DNA from: CAZHRC01 sp964533865
GTDB lineage: Bacteria > Bacillota > Clostridia > Tissierellales > Peptoniphilaceae
DNA: 6,398 bases
Reading direction: 5' to 3'
Assembly (NCBI GenBank): GCA_964533865.1
Contig: CAZHRC010000040.1
Span: forward strand, 1 to 6,398
A program made the translations under genes and the position numbers. Below, in pieces: positions 1 through 6,260 of the stretch. The stretch's first letter is position 1. Every line of letters starts with the position of its first letter. The notes under the pieces were generated by a model, which searched no databases, had not been told where the DNA came from, and saw nothing but the letters and a program-made list of their open reading frames with translations.

Positions 1-60
1 CTGCTGCGCAGCCAGTTCCCTCGGGGATGGAGCTAAGGTCAACGGCGAAGGTCAAAACCC
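1..60. repeat. Dispersed intergenic repeat, left copy
   Basis: Bases 1-40 match 6271-6310 at 37 of 40 positions (differences at 12, 16 and 34). The shared part has a CTGCGCAG palindrome, then a small hairpin with arms close to AGCTCC and GGAGCT, then GGTCAA-type words (AAGGTCAA, GAAGGTCAA). The copy runs off the left edge, so its full length cannot be seen. It lies just beyond the terminator of the liv operon and contains no plausible gene. It resembles hairpin-containing intergenic repeats I recall from Clostridia genomes, but I cannot assign it to a named family. Confidence 0.7.
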
Positions 61-66
61 TTACAC

Positions 67-102
67 CACAAAAAAACCACCCGTCGGGGTGGTTTTTTTG
101 TG
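67..102. terminator. Bidirectional rho-independent terminator after livF
   Basis: A perfect 16-bp inverted repeat (67-82 with 87-102) surrounds the loop GTCG. Each arm has a GC-rich core (CCACCC/GGGTGG) next to seven A or T residues. RNA made from either strand would therefore give a GC stem followed by a U run. It begins 15 bases past the livF stop codon and is the expected end of the liv transcript. The symmetry would also stop transcripts entering from the left. Confidence 0.9.
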
Positions 103-116
103 CTCGTATCTCTTTC

Positions 117-830
117 CTACGCGCCGAGGTAGGCTTTTTTGACTTGAGGGTCTTCTCTTAGATCTTTTGCCGGCCCTTCTAAGGTGATGTTTCCTGTTTC
201 TAAAACATAGGCTCGGTCGGATATTTGGAGGGCCATGTTGGCGTTTTGTTCGACGAGGAGGATGGTGGTGCCTTCTTCGTTTAGGGTTTTGATGGTTTTG
301 AAGATTTCGTTGACGAAGATTGGCGATAGGCCCATGGACGGCTCGTCGAGGACGAGGAGTTTTGGGCGAGACATGATGGCGCGACCCATGGCGAGCATTT
401 GTTGTTCGCCACCTGATAAGGTGCCTGCGATTTGTTGTTTTCGCTCTCTCAACCTTGGAAAGTGGTCGTAGAACCTTTTGCGGTCGCGTTTTCTGTTTTC
501 CGCTGTGTCGTGGACGGTGTATTCTCCAAGTTGGATGTTGTCGGTGACGGTGAGCTGGGAAAAGACGCGGCGGCCTTCTGGGACTTGGGCGATGCCTTTT
601 TCACAGATGAGATGGGCGCGCTCTTTGGTGATGTCTTGACCCTGAAAGGCGATGGTCCCAGCTTTTGAGCGGATGAGCCCGGAGATGGTCTGTAGGGTGG
701 TGGTTTTTCCCGCGCCGTTTGCACCGATAAGGGAGACGATTTCGCCTTCTTCGACGTGTAGGGAGATCCCTTTGAGGGCGTGGATGTTTCCGTAGTAGAC
801 GTGGAGGTCTTTGACTTCTAGTAATGCCAT
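117..830 (-). CDS. livF: Branched-chain amino acid ABC transporter, ATP-binding protein LivF
   Basis: A 237-residue cytoplasmic ATPase, one of the two nucleotide-binding subunits that power the HAAT-family importer. Visible motifs are Walker A GANGAGKT (36-43), Q-loop Gln82 in AQVPEGR, signature LSGGEQQ (138-144) and Walker B LLVLDEP (158-164) with catalytic Glu163. The switch position reads EQN (194-196) rather than EHD, which is usual for LivF and separates it from LivG. Length and the C-terminal KKAYLGA ending are typical. The ATG is supported by AGGAGG seven bases upstream, which lies inside the last codons of livG. The livG stop TAA and this ATG share one base, so translation is probably coupled. 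It is the last gene of the operon and is followed by a strong terminator. The substrate is inferred from family and context. Confidence 0.96.
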   Translation of the reverse strand: MALLEVKDLHVYYGNIHALKGISLHVEEGEIVSLIGANGAGKTTTLQTISGLIRSKAGTIAFQGQDITKERAHLICEKGIAQVPEGRRVFSQLTVTDNIQLGEYTVHDTAENRKRDRKRFYDHFPRLRERKQQIAGTLSGGEQQMLAMGRAIMSRPKLLVLDEPSMGLSPIFVNEIFKTIKTLNEEGTTILLVEQNANMALQISDRAYVLETGNITLEGPAKDLREDPQVKKAYLGA

Positions 831-1612
831 TATATTACCTCCTCTGTGTTGGGACCTAGGTAAGCTTCGATGACTTTGGGATCGTTGACCACATCTTGAG
901 CGGTGCCATTGGCGATGATGCGCCCGTGGTCGAGGACAATGACTCGTTCACAGATTCCAAGCACGAGCTTCATGTCGTGTTCGATGAGCAGGATGGCTAT
1001 GCCAAATTTTTCGCGTATGGTGGCGATGGTCTCCATGAGCTGCTCGGTTTCGATGGGGTTCATGCCGGCTGCCGGTTCATCGAGGAGGAGCAGTTTGGGG
1101 TTGGTCGCCATGGCGCGCGCGATTTCGAGTTTGCGCTGTTCGCCGTAGGGAAGGTTGTCTGCGTAAGTGTTGGCGTAACGATCGAGGTCAAAGATTTTTA
1201 ATAGCTCCATGGCTTTGTCTTTGACTTGTTTTTCCTCTTTCCAAAAGATGGGCAGGCGCAACATCCCCGAGATGAAGTTGTATTTCATGTGGTTGTTTTG
1301 CGCGACGAGGACGTTGTCGAGTACGGACATGTACTTGAACAGTCGGATGTTTTGAAAGGTTCTCGCCAATCCCGCTTCGACGATGGTGTGGGTAGGTTTG
1401 CCGGTGATGTTTTGATCGCCGAGGGTGATGGTGCCTTCGGTGGGGGTATAGACGCCTGTGAGCATGTTGAACACGGTGGTCTTTCCCGCGCCGTTTGGCC
1501 CGATGAGCCCTAGGAGCTCTTTGGAATAGATTTGGATGTCAAAATTTTCGACGGCTTTTAACCCTCCAAAGGTGATGGAGATGCTATCGGCTGTGAGTAT
1601 GGGCTTTGTCAT
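830..1612 (-). CDS. livG: Branched-chain amino acid ABC transporter, ATP-binding protein LivG
   Basis: A 260-residue cytoplasmic ATPase that pairs with LivF beneath the LivH-LivM channel. Walker A is GPNGAGKT (38-45), the Q-loop is Gln87 in RTFQNIRLF, and Walker B is LLLLDEP (174-180) with Glu179. The switch histidine is His212 in IEHDM. The signature is LPYGEQR (154-160) instead of LSGGQ, which is characteristic of LivG proteins and not damage. The insertion between Q-loop and signature (about 100-150) is also typical and makes LivG longer than LivF. The ATG overlaps the livM stop as ATGA, and AGGAGG sits seven bases upstream within livM's final codons. Stoichiometric, coupled translation with its neighbours is likely. 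Confidence 0.96.
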   Translation of the reverse strand: MTKPILTADSISITFGGLKAVENFDIQIYSKELLGLIGPNGAGKTTVFNMLTGVYTPTEGTITLGDQNITGKPTHTIVEAGLARTFQNIRLFKYMSVLDNVLVAQNNHMKYNFISGMLRLPIFWKEEKQVKDKAMELLKIFDLDRYANTYADNLPYGEQRKLEIARAMATNPKLLLLDEPAAGMNPIETEQLMETIATIREKFGIAILLIEHDMKLVLGICERVIVLDHGRIIANGTAQDVVNDPKVIEAYLGPNTEEVI

Positions 1613-2592
1613 TGTATCTCCTCCTTTTTGGGTTTTTTGTTTGCGCCGGTGATTTTATCGAGTATCCCTCCGATGGAAAACTCTTTGCGCCCGAGGAGTC
1701 CTGTGGGTCTAAAGATCATCATGAGGATGAGGATGATGGAGTAGATGATCATCCGGTATTGGGCAAATCCTCTGAGGGCTTCTGGTAGGATGGTGAGTGC
1801 TATTGCCGACAGGATGGCGCCGGTGAAGCTTCCCATACCTCCGAGTACGACCATGACGAGGATATTGATGGAGTAGTTGAAGTCGAAGAGCTGGGCACCG
1901 AGGATGCCGATGTTGTGGGCGTAGATGCCCCCGGCGATGCCTGCAAACACTGCGGATAGCACGAAGGCAAAGGATTTGTAGCTGGTGATGTTGATGCCTG
2001 ATGCGGTGGATGCGATTTCGTCTTCTCGTATGGCAAGTACGGCTCTGCCGTGCCTTGAGGTCATGGTGGAGTACATGAGCGCGACACACAGGACGGTGAG
2101 AAAGAAGATGACTTCAAAGCCTTGAAATCTTGGGATGCCACGTAGCCCTTGTGCGCCACCGGTGAAGTCAAAGTACTCGATGAGAACTCGGATGATTTCT
2201 CCGAAGGCTAAGGTGACGATGGCGAGGTAGTCGCCTTTGAGTCGTAAGGCGGGCATGCCGATGATGAATCCGAAGACGCCTGCGACCGCTCCTCCGACGA
2301 GTAGCGCCACGAGATAACCTGGCAAGCCTGGGACGATGCCTGTTTTAGCAAAAAGCCCAGCGGCGTATGCGCCGACGGACATGAAGCCTGCATGACCGAG
2401 GGTGATCTGCCCTAAACAGCCCACGACGATGTTTAAGCTCACCGCTAGGATGATGTTGATGCAGATGAGGATGAGGATGCCGCGTTGATAACGCCCGATG
2501 ACTCCGGCGTACATGAGTCCGATGAGGATGGCGTAGACTACTGCGATGCCGAGGAGGGTGGCGATATAATCTCTTTTTTTACGATTTGCCAT
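1609..2592 (-). CDS. livM: Branched-chain amino acid ABC transporter, permease LivM
   Basis: A 327-residue inner-membrane permease forming the translocation path with LivH. Family motifs are GQITLGHAGFMSVGAYAAG (61-79), RLKGDYLAIVTLAFGEIIR (117-135), the cytoplasmic loop that contacts the ATPase around GRAVLAIREDEIASTASGIN (182-201), GGMGSFTGAI (251-260) and RPTGLLG (295-301). Hydrophobic segments lie near 12-32, 38-58, 64-82, 92-113, 122-139, 160-176, 206-226, 243-263 and 281-296, and a basic tail ends in KKPKKEEIQ. The frame stays open upstream to 2679, but those 29 residues are serine-rich, overlap the end of livH and lack family similarity. The ATG at 2592 follows a GAGAAGG ribosome binding site one base after the livH stop, so I use it. 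Confidence 0.95.
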   Translation of the reverse strand: MANRKKRDYIATLLGIAVVYAILIGLMYAGVIGRYQRGILILICINIILAVSLNIVVGCLGQITLGHAGFMSVGAYAAGLFAKTGIVPGLPGYLVALLVGGAVAGVFGFIIGMPALRLKGDYLAIVTLAFGEIIRVLIEYFDFTGGAQGLRGIPRFQGFEVIFFLTVLCVALMYSTMTSRHGRAVLAIREDEIASTASGINITSYKSFAFVLSAVFAGIAGGIYAHNIGILGAQLFDFNYSINILVMVVLGGMGSFTGAILSAIALTILPEALRGFAQYRMIIYSIILILMMIFRPTGLLGRKEFSIGGILDKITGANKKPKKEEIQ

Positions 2593-2593
2593 G

Positions 2594-3481
2594 TTACACC
2601 TTCTCTCGCATGTTTCTGCCCAGGATGCCTGTGGGCTTGACCAATAGGACGACGATGAGGATGCCAAAGACGAAGGCATCGGCCAGTTGTGAGGATAGGT
2701 AGCCTCTGGTCATGCTCTCGACGATGCCGAGGATGAGTCCGCCAAATACCGCTCCGGGGATGCTACCGATGCCGCCGAGTACGGCTGCGACGAAGGCTTT
2801 GATGCCAAGCATCGATCCCATGAGGGGTGTGACTTGTGGATAGGCGGAGACGTAGAGGACGGATGCCACCGCTGCTAAGGAGGAGCCTATGGCAAAGGTG
2901 AGGGAGATGATGTTATCCACGTTGATCCCGACGAGTTTGGATGCGCCGTAGTCTTCGCTGACAGCCATCATGGCTTTCCCGCGTTTGGTCTTTTTCATGA
3001 AGAACTGAAGACCTCCGGTGAGCAGGATGGTGATCGCCAAGGTGAAGATGGTGCCAAAGGAGATTTGAACGGCTCCAAAGCGCAATGGCGCTTGGTTAAA
3101 CACAACGGGGTAAGGTCTTGAGTTTGGTGTGAAGATGGTCATAAATGTGTTTTGGAGCAATAGGCTGACGCCTATGGCGGTGATGAGATTTGAGATGCGG
3201 GGTGAGTTGCGCAATGGGCGATAAGCCACTCTTTCGGTGACCATGCCAAGGATTGCACAAACGATGACCGCTGGTATGATGGCGATGATGACGGGCAGTC
3301 CCATGGAGGACAGGATGGGGATGATCATTAGGGAGACGTATGCGCCTACCATGATGATATCGCCGTGGGCGAAGTTGATCAGCTTTGCGATGCCGTAGAC
3401 CATGGTATATCCCAAGGAGACGAGGGCATAAATGCTTCCCAGTTGCAACCCGTTGACGAGGTGTAGTATAAACTCCAACAT
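2594..3481 (-). CDS. livH: Branched-chain amino acid ABC transporter, permease LivH
   Basis: A 295-residue inner-membrane permease, partner of LivM. Typical LivH features are the N-terminal GLQLGSIYALVSLGYTMVYG (11-30) followed by LINFAHGDIIMVGAY (34-48), TERVAYRPLR (82-91), the ATPase-coupling loop RGKAMMAVSEDYGASKLVGI (167-186), KAFVAAVLGGIGSIPGAVFGG (228-248) and the terminal KPTGILGR (282-289). Alternating hydrophobic segments of about 20 residues fill the rest, giving around eight membrane spans. The ATG at 3481 is preceded by GAAAGGA seven bases upstream. It starts the tight livH-M-G-F block and is separated from the binding protein gene by 152 bases with two hairpins. Confidence 0.95.
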   Translation of the reverse strand: MLEFILHLVNGLQLGSIYALVSLGYTMVYGIAKLINFAHGDIIMVGAYVSLMIIPILSSMGLPVIIAIIPAVIVCAILGMVTERVAYRPLRNSPRISNLITAIGVSLLLQNTFMTIFTPNSRPYPVVFNQAPLRFGAVQISFGTIFTLAITILLTGGLQFFMKKTKRGKAMMAVSEDYGASKLVGINVDNIISLTFAIGSSLAAVASVLYVSAYPQVTPLMGSMLGIKAFVAAVLGGIGSIPGAVFGGLILGIVESMTRGYLSSQLADAFVFGILIVVLLVKPTGILGRNMREKV

Positions 3482-3505
3482 GATGGGGTCCTTTCATAAA
3501 TGACA

Positions 3506-3542
3506 GAGGGGCTGTCTCAAGTCTAGCTTTGAGGCAACCCTC
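3506..3542 (-). promoter_or_regulatory. Hairpin just upstream of the livH ribosome binding site
   Basis: GAGGG (3506-3510) pairs with CCCTC (3538-3542). Above a small internal loop, TGTCTCAA (3513-3520) pairs with TTGAGGCA (3529-3536) with one mismatch that is a wobble on the plus strand. In the minus-strand transcript no U run follows, so it is not a classic terminator. It ends about 10 bases before the livH ribosome binding site (3489-3495). A structure there could protect the 5' end of a processed livHMGF mRNA or tune livH translation. That role is inference. Confidence 0.5.
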
Positions 3543-3579
3543 TTGAGGTTTGATTTGATTGTTTTACGGTTATTCGACG

Positions 3580-3617
3580 AAAAGGGGCTCTCTTTTCGCA
3601 TCTCGAGATAGCCCCTT
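3580..3617 (-). terminator. Leaky terminator-like hairpin after the binding protein gene
   Basis: AAGGGGCT (3582-3589) pairs perfectly with AGCCCCTT (3610-3617), with a 20-base loop that can pair further (TCTC with GAGA). In the minus-strand transcript the stem runs into UUUU only, a weak U run. It begins 16 bases after the livK stop. A partial terminator or 3' stabilising hairpin here is the common way to make more binding protein than permease and ATPase. Its strength cannot be judged from sequence. Confidence 0.65.
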
Positions 3618-3633
3618 GTCTATTTACTATTGT

Positions 3634-4854
3634 CTACTGAGCGGATACGGAAGAATCGAAGGTGTAAACGCCGTCGACGATTTTGATGATACTTACGGAT
3701 TTGATCGGGTCACCGTTTTGGTCAAAGGTCAATTTACCGGTTACGCCATCAAATTGGATCGCTTGCATCGCATCTACGATGGCTTGTTTATCTGTGGAGC
3801 CTGCTTTTTCGATGGCTTGGACTAAAAGCTTAACTGCATCGTAGCCCAGCGCGGAAAAGGCTGATGGATCTTCGTTGTATTTTGCTTTGTAGTTTTTGAT
3901 GAAGCTTTGAACGTTTTCGGACTCGTCCATGATGGAGTAGTGGTTGGTGAACAGCGCGCCTTCGATGACGTTGTACGCACTTGGATCCAAGGTTTTGGAT
4001 ACGCCGTCCCATCCGTCGCCACCCATGATGACGGATGCGATGCCGACTTCACGCGCTTGTTGTGCGATGAGGGCGTCTTTTTCGTAATAGTCCGGTACGA
4101 TGAGTACATCGGGTTTCAATGCTGAAATGTTGGTGAGCTGTGAACGGAAGTCTTTATCCGTATCGCCGTAGCCTTCTTGAGCGACGATCTCGATGCCTTT
4201 GGCTTTGGCTTCTGCTGCGAAGGCTTTGCTGATGCCGTCGGAGTAGTCGCTGGAGTTGTTGGTCATGATGGCTGCGGTTTTAGCTTTTAAGGTTTCCGCT
4301 GCGTAGGTCCCAAGGACGGTCCCTTGGTAAGGGTCGGTAAAGCATACGCGGAACACATTGGCTTTGCCAGGTGTGATGTCTGCTTGGGTACCGGTTGGTG
4401 TGATCATTGGCATGTTGTCTTCTACCGCACGCTCTGCCACTGCTAGGGTTGGCTTGGAGGTGATAGCACCGACGATGCCGACGACTTTATCTTCGACGGC
4501 GAGCTTGTCATATGCGGTAACCGCTTCGGTTTGGTCGCCTTTGTCGTCGTAGTAGATGTACTCGATTTGTTTGCCGAGAACGCCACCTGCTGCGTTGATC
4601 TCTTCGATGGCCATTTCAACCGCATTGGTGGTGGTTTTGCCATAGATCGCTGCTGGACCTGTCAATGGAGCGATGCCCCCAAGTTTGATGGTGTCGCCTT
4701 CCGCTGCCTTTGGCTCGGTTTTTTCCCCTTGTTCAGTGGTTGCGCCTGCTGCTGGTGCAGCTGGTTTTGTACCTGAGTCGGTGGACGGTGCACAAGCGGC
4801 AACGACCAACATTAGGCATAATAATAGCGCGATGATTCGTTTAGAATTTCCCAT
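3634..4854 (-). CDS. livK: Branched-chain amino acid ABC transporter, substrate-binding lipoprotein
   Basis: A 406-residue lipoprotein that captures amino acid outside the membrane and delivers it to LivH-LivM. The N-terminus is a lipoprotein signal: basic MGNSKR, a hydrophobic stretch, then lipobox VAAC with Cys21 as the predicted lipidated residue. A low-complexity Ala/Pro/Thr/Glu linker (about 22-54) precedes a periplasmic-binding-protein type I (Leu/Ile/Val-binding) domain. This opens with IKLGGIAPLTGPAAIYG (56-72), then AIEEINAAGGVLGKQIEYIYYDD (82-104), SKPTLAVAERA (133-143) and PMITPTGTQADIT (149-161). The domain ends near 400. The ATG at 4854 is chosen because GGGAGAGG lies just upstream and the signal peptide begins there. 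An in-frame ATG at 4899 has no ribosome binding site and sits at the predicted transcript start. Ligand identity (Leu/Ile/Val or another amino acid) cannot be read from sequence. Confidence 0.93.
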   Translation of the reverse strand: MGNSKRIIALLLCLMLVVAACAPSTDSGTKPAAPAAGATTEQGEKTEPKAAEGDTIKLGGIAPLTGPAAIYGKTTTNAVEMAIEEINAAGGVLGKQIEYIYYDDKGDQTEAVTAYDKLAVEDKVVGIVGAITSKPTLAVAERAVEDNMPMITPTGTQADITPGKANVFRVCFTDPYQGTVLGTYAAETLKAKTAAIMTNNSSDYSDGISKAFAAEAKAKGIEIVAQEGYGDTDKDFRSQLTNISALKPDVLIVPDYYEKDALIAQQAREVGIASVIMGGDGWDGVSKTLDPSAYNVIEGALFTNHYSIMDESENVQSFIKNYKAKYNEDPSAFSALGYDAVKLLVQAIEKAGSTDKQAIVDAMQAIQFDGVTGKLTFDQNGDPIKSVSIIKIVDGVYTFDSSVSAQ

Positions 4855-4865
4855 GTTTTCCTCTC

Positions 4866-4926
4866 CCTTAAAGATTTTATTTAAATCGATGCGATTCATA
4901 AGCCCTATTATACCAAATCTTTAAGG
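4866..4926. repeat. Perfect 12-bp inverted repeat bracketing the livK -10
   Basis: CCTTAAAGATTT at 4866-4877 is the exact reverse complement of AAATCTTTAAGG at 4915-4926, with 37 bases between. The right arm lies in the promoter spacer upstream of the -10. The left arm reaches into the ribosome binding site region. The two arms are about 49 bp centre to centre. This could be a paired operator, or, in a longer transcript, a hairpin that hides part of the ribosome binding site. Confidence 0.55.
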
Positions 4927-4934
4927 CTTTTAAA
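4907..4934 (-). promoter_or_regulatory. Promoter of the liv operon (extended -10)
   Basis: On the minus strand a perfect TATAAT (4907-4912) is preceded by TGG, giving an extended -10 TGnTATAAT (4907-4915). A weak -35 TTTAAA (4929-4934) lies 16 bases upstream within the palindrome CTTTTAAAAG (4927-4936). Transcription should start near 4900, leaving a leader of about 45 bases before the livK ATG. This is sigma-A/sigma-70 type. A similar TGGTATCAT lies at 4941-4949 and might be a second, weaker start. Confidence 0.75.
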
Positions 4935-5004
4935 AGAGTGATGATACCAAAAAATGAATAATAGAGAGGGGTTTTATCTGATTTAGCAGTCCTTCTATCC
5001 ATGT

Positions 5005-5034
5005 AAAACGCCTCGATATCCATTTCTCGAGGCG
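5005..5034 (-). terminator. Rho-independent terminator after tadA
   Basis: CGCCTCGA (5027-5034 on the minus strand) pairs perfectly with TCGAGGCG (5009-5016) around a 10-base loop, and UUUU follows in the minus-strand RNA. It lies 76 bases past the tadA stop and upstream of the liv promoter, so it should separate the two transcription units. Confidence 0.8.
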
Positions 5035-5064
5035 GTGTCTTTGGGTTTTTATGCGTTATTTCTC

Positions 5065-5073
5065 TGCTATAAT
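5065..5073 (+). promoter_or_regulatory. Possible plus-strand extended -10 antisense to tadA
   Basis: TGCTATAAT fits TGnTATAAT exactly on the plus strand, but no acceptable -35 is seen at 16-18 bases. If active, RNA would start near 5080 and run antisense into tadA. A minus-strand TATAAT also occurs at 5099-5104, likewise with no convincing -35. Either may be chance in an AT-rich gap. Confidence 0.25.
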
Positions 5074-5110
5074 CGGTTGGGTTCGGGTGTTGTTTGCAAT
5101 TATACTCTTT

Positions 5111-5602
5111 TTATTCGTCTTTTGCCCCTTTTTTGACGGCTCGCTTTTCTTCTCGTCTCTCTCGAAAAAAATCTTGGAGCAATTGGACGCAAAGGTCCTG
5201 TTCGACTTCGACGGTGAGTGCGACTCGGTGATTGAAGGCCGGGTCGTCGACGAGGTTGATTAGCGAACCACAACATCCTCGCTTTTCGTCGTAGGCGCCG
5301 ATGACAAGGCGATCGATGCGGCTATTGACGATGGCGCCTGCACACATGGCACAGGGTTCTAAGGTGACGTAGAGGGTGGTACCGCTTAAACGCCACGCGT
5401 CCATGGCTTTTGCCCCTTCGGCGATGGCGATGAGCTCTGCGTGGCACAAGGCGTTTTTTGCGCTTTCGGTGGTGTTGTGACCTCTTGCGATGACTTCACC
5501 GTCGAGTACGAGCACCGCGCCTACAGGGACTTCTCCCAAGGCGTAGGCTTTTTTGGCTTCTTCAAGGGCAAGCCCCATAAAATAGCGATCAGCGTTTAAC
5601 AA
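5111..5602 (-). CDS. tadA: tRNA-specific adenosine deaminase TadA
   Basis: A 163-residue cytoplasmic zinc deaminase converting adenosine-34 of tRNA-Arg(ACG) to inosine, so one tRNA can read CGU, CGC and CGA. The cytidine-deaminase fold shows GEVPVGAVLV (23-32), GHN (41-43), the zinc/catalytic HAE (54-56, His54 ligand and Glu56 proton shuttle) and EPCAMCAGA (82-90, Cys84 and Cys87 ligands). GAYDEKRGCCGSLINLV (102-118) is also typical of TadA. The tail is highly charged. A TTG start is chosen: the frame is closed by TGA just upstream, GGTGA lies six bases before it, and the next start (ATG at 5578) would cut the family-typical N-terminal helix. The gene overlaps the end of the IIA gene by 14 bases, so translational coupling is likely. 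Guanine or cytosine deaminase is possible but less likely given these motifs. Confidence 0.93.
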   Translation of the reverse strand: MLNADRYFMGLALEEAKKAYALGEVPVGAVLVLDGEVIARGHNTTESAKNALCHAELIAIAEGAKAMDAWRLSGTTLYVTLEPCAMCAGAIVNSRIDRLVIGAYDEKRGCCGSLINLVDDPAFNHRVALTVEVEQDLCVQLLQDFFRERREEKRAVKKGAKDE

Positions 5603-6068
5603 GGGTCATCACCGGCTGGTCCATTCCCGCGCTAAGATCCAGTTTTTTGATTTTGTACACGTCTTGGTTGGTCACTAAAACCGAGGTCACCGTTGGGATT
5701 TGGCGCTGTTTCAAAAACCCAAAATCCACTTCCATTAGAGGATCTCCTGTGTGAACCACATCGCCGATGCGCACGTTGGTGGCGATGCCTTCTCCGCGAA
5801 GGCTCACTGTTGAGGTGCCTACGTGGACGAGAATCTCCGCCCCACAAGCGGTGCGTATGCCGACGGCGTGTAAGGATTGGGGCAGTAGTACGACCACACC
5901 ATCAACAGGACTTGCGATCAGCCCCTCCTCGGGACAAACCCCAAACCCTTCCCCCATTTTCCGCGAGGAAAACGCCGGGTCTGGAATGTGATCAAGAGCG
6001 ATGAGCGCCCCTTTGACCGGTGTATAGAGTTTTAATGTTTTTTTCTTGCCTTTGTTTCCGTTTCCCAC
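5589..6068 (-). CDS. PTS glucose-type IIA component (Crr-like phosphocarrier)
   Basis: A free-standing IIA(Glc)-family protein of 159 residues that accepts phosphate from HPr and passes it to a IIB domain of a sugar permease. Numbered from the GTG start, visible signatures are IPDPAFS (28-34), ASPVDGVVV (52-60), LHAVGI with His67, and ILVHVGTSTV with His82, the expected phosphorylation site. IGDVVHTGDPLMEVD (101-115) follows. Both active-site histidines are present, so it should be functional. The frame has an ATG at 6080, but GGAGG (6074-6078) overlaps that codon and lies five bases before GTG at 6066-6068. I therefore prefer the GTG. The ATG version would add four residues. No IIB, IIC, EI or HPr gene is in the window, so the sugar is unknown. 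It is cotranscribed with, and overlaps, tadA. Confidence 0.9.
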   Translation of the reverse strand: MGNGNKGKKKTLKLYTPVKGALIALDHIPDPAFSSRKMGEGFGVCPEEGLIASPVDGVVVLLPQSLHAVGIRTACGAEILVHVGTSTVSLRGEGIATNVRIGDVVHTGDPLMEVDFGFLKQRQIPTVTSVLVTNQDVYKIKKLDLSAGMDQPVMTLVKR

Positions 6069-6107
6069 AAGCGCCTCCATAGTTGGTGTTGAGTTGATGT
6101 TGATTTT

Positions 6108-6136
6108 AGTTTATCGGATTTTCGCGGAATGTGCAA
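6108..6136 (-). promoter_or_regulatory. Candidate promoter of the IIA-tadA operon
   Basis: On the minus strand TTGCAC (6131-6136) and TAAACT (6108-6113) are separated by exactly 17 bases. They match the sigma-A consensus at 3 of 6 and 4 of 6 positions. Transcription would begin near 6101, giving a leader of about 33 bases to the GTG start. The match is moderate, but spacing and location fit and no better candidate is visible. Confidence 0.45.
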
Positions 6137-6159
6137 GAGAGTGGCGGAGGGCGTGCTAG

Positions 6160-6260
6160 GTGAAGTGCAAGGGATAAGGTCAAGGGCAAGAGTGTGACGA
6201 AGGGCATGCCATGTGAAGTGTGCCTACGGCACGTGAAGGTCAAAAGATAAGGTCAAAACC
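6160..6260. repeat. Imperfect direct repeats with GTGAAG-flanked hairpin
   Basis: Bases 6160-6187 and 6233-6260 are a direct repeat matching at 21 of 28 positions, both with GTGAAG, ATAAGGTCAA and a G- or A-rich end. Between them GTGCC (6220-6224) and GGCAC (6228-6232) form a short hairpin with loop TAC, flanked on both sides by GTGAAG (6213-6218 and 6233-6238). It has no coding appearance. Confidence 0.55.

Noticed and set aside
154..160. LivG signature LPYGEQ and LivF switch EQN as damaged ABC motifs (residue positions)
   Set aside because: Both are the normal forms of these motifs in LivG and LivF families.
2593..2679. Upstream extension of livM
   Set aside because: It is a serine-rich stretch overlapping livH in another frame. 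The ATG at 2592 has the ribosome binding site and the family-typical N-terminus.
4855..4899. 15-residue extension of the binding protein (MNRIDLN)
   Set aside because: It encodes the ribosome binding site itself, lies at the predicted transcript start, and would bury the signal peptide.
4855..5110. T-box or other riboswitch controlling the amino acid transporter
   Set aside because: I looked for the T-box antiterminator core (GGGUGGNACC-type) and did not find it. The only strong hairpin is explained as the tadA terminator.
5051..5263. Plus-strand 70-codon frame with a hydrophobic start (MRYFSAIIG)
   Set aside because: Most of it is antisense to tadA, no ribosome binding site precedes it, and its start lies upstream of the only nearby -10-like box.
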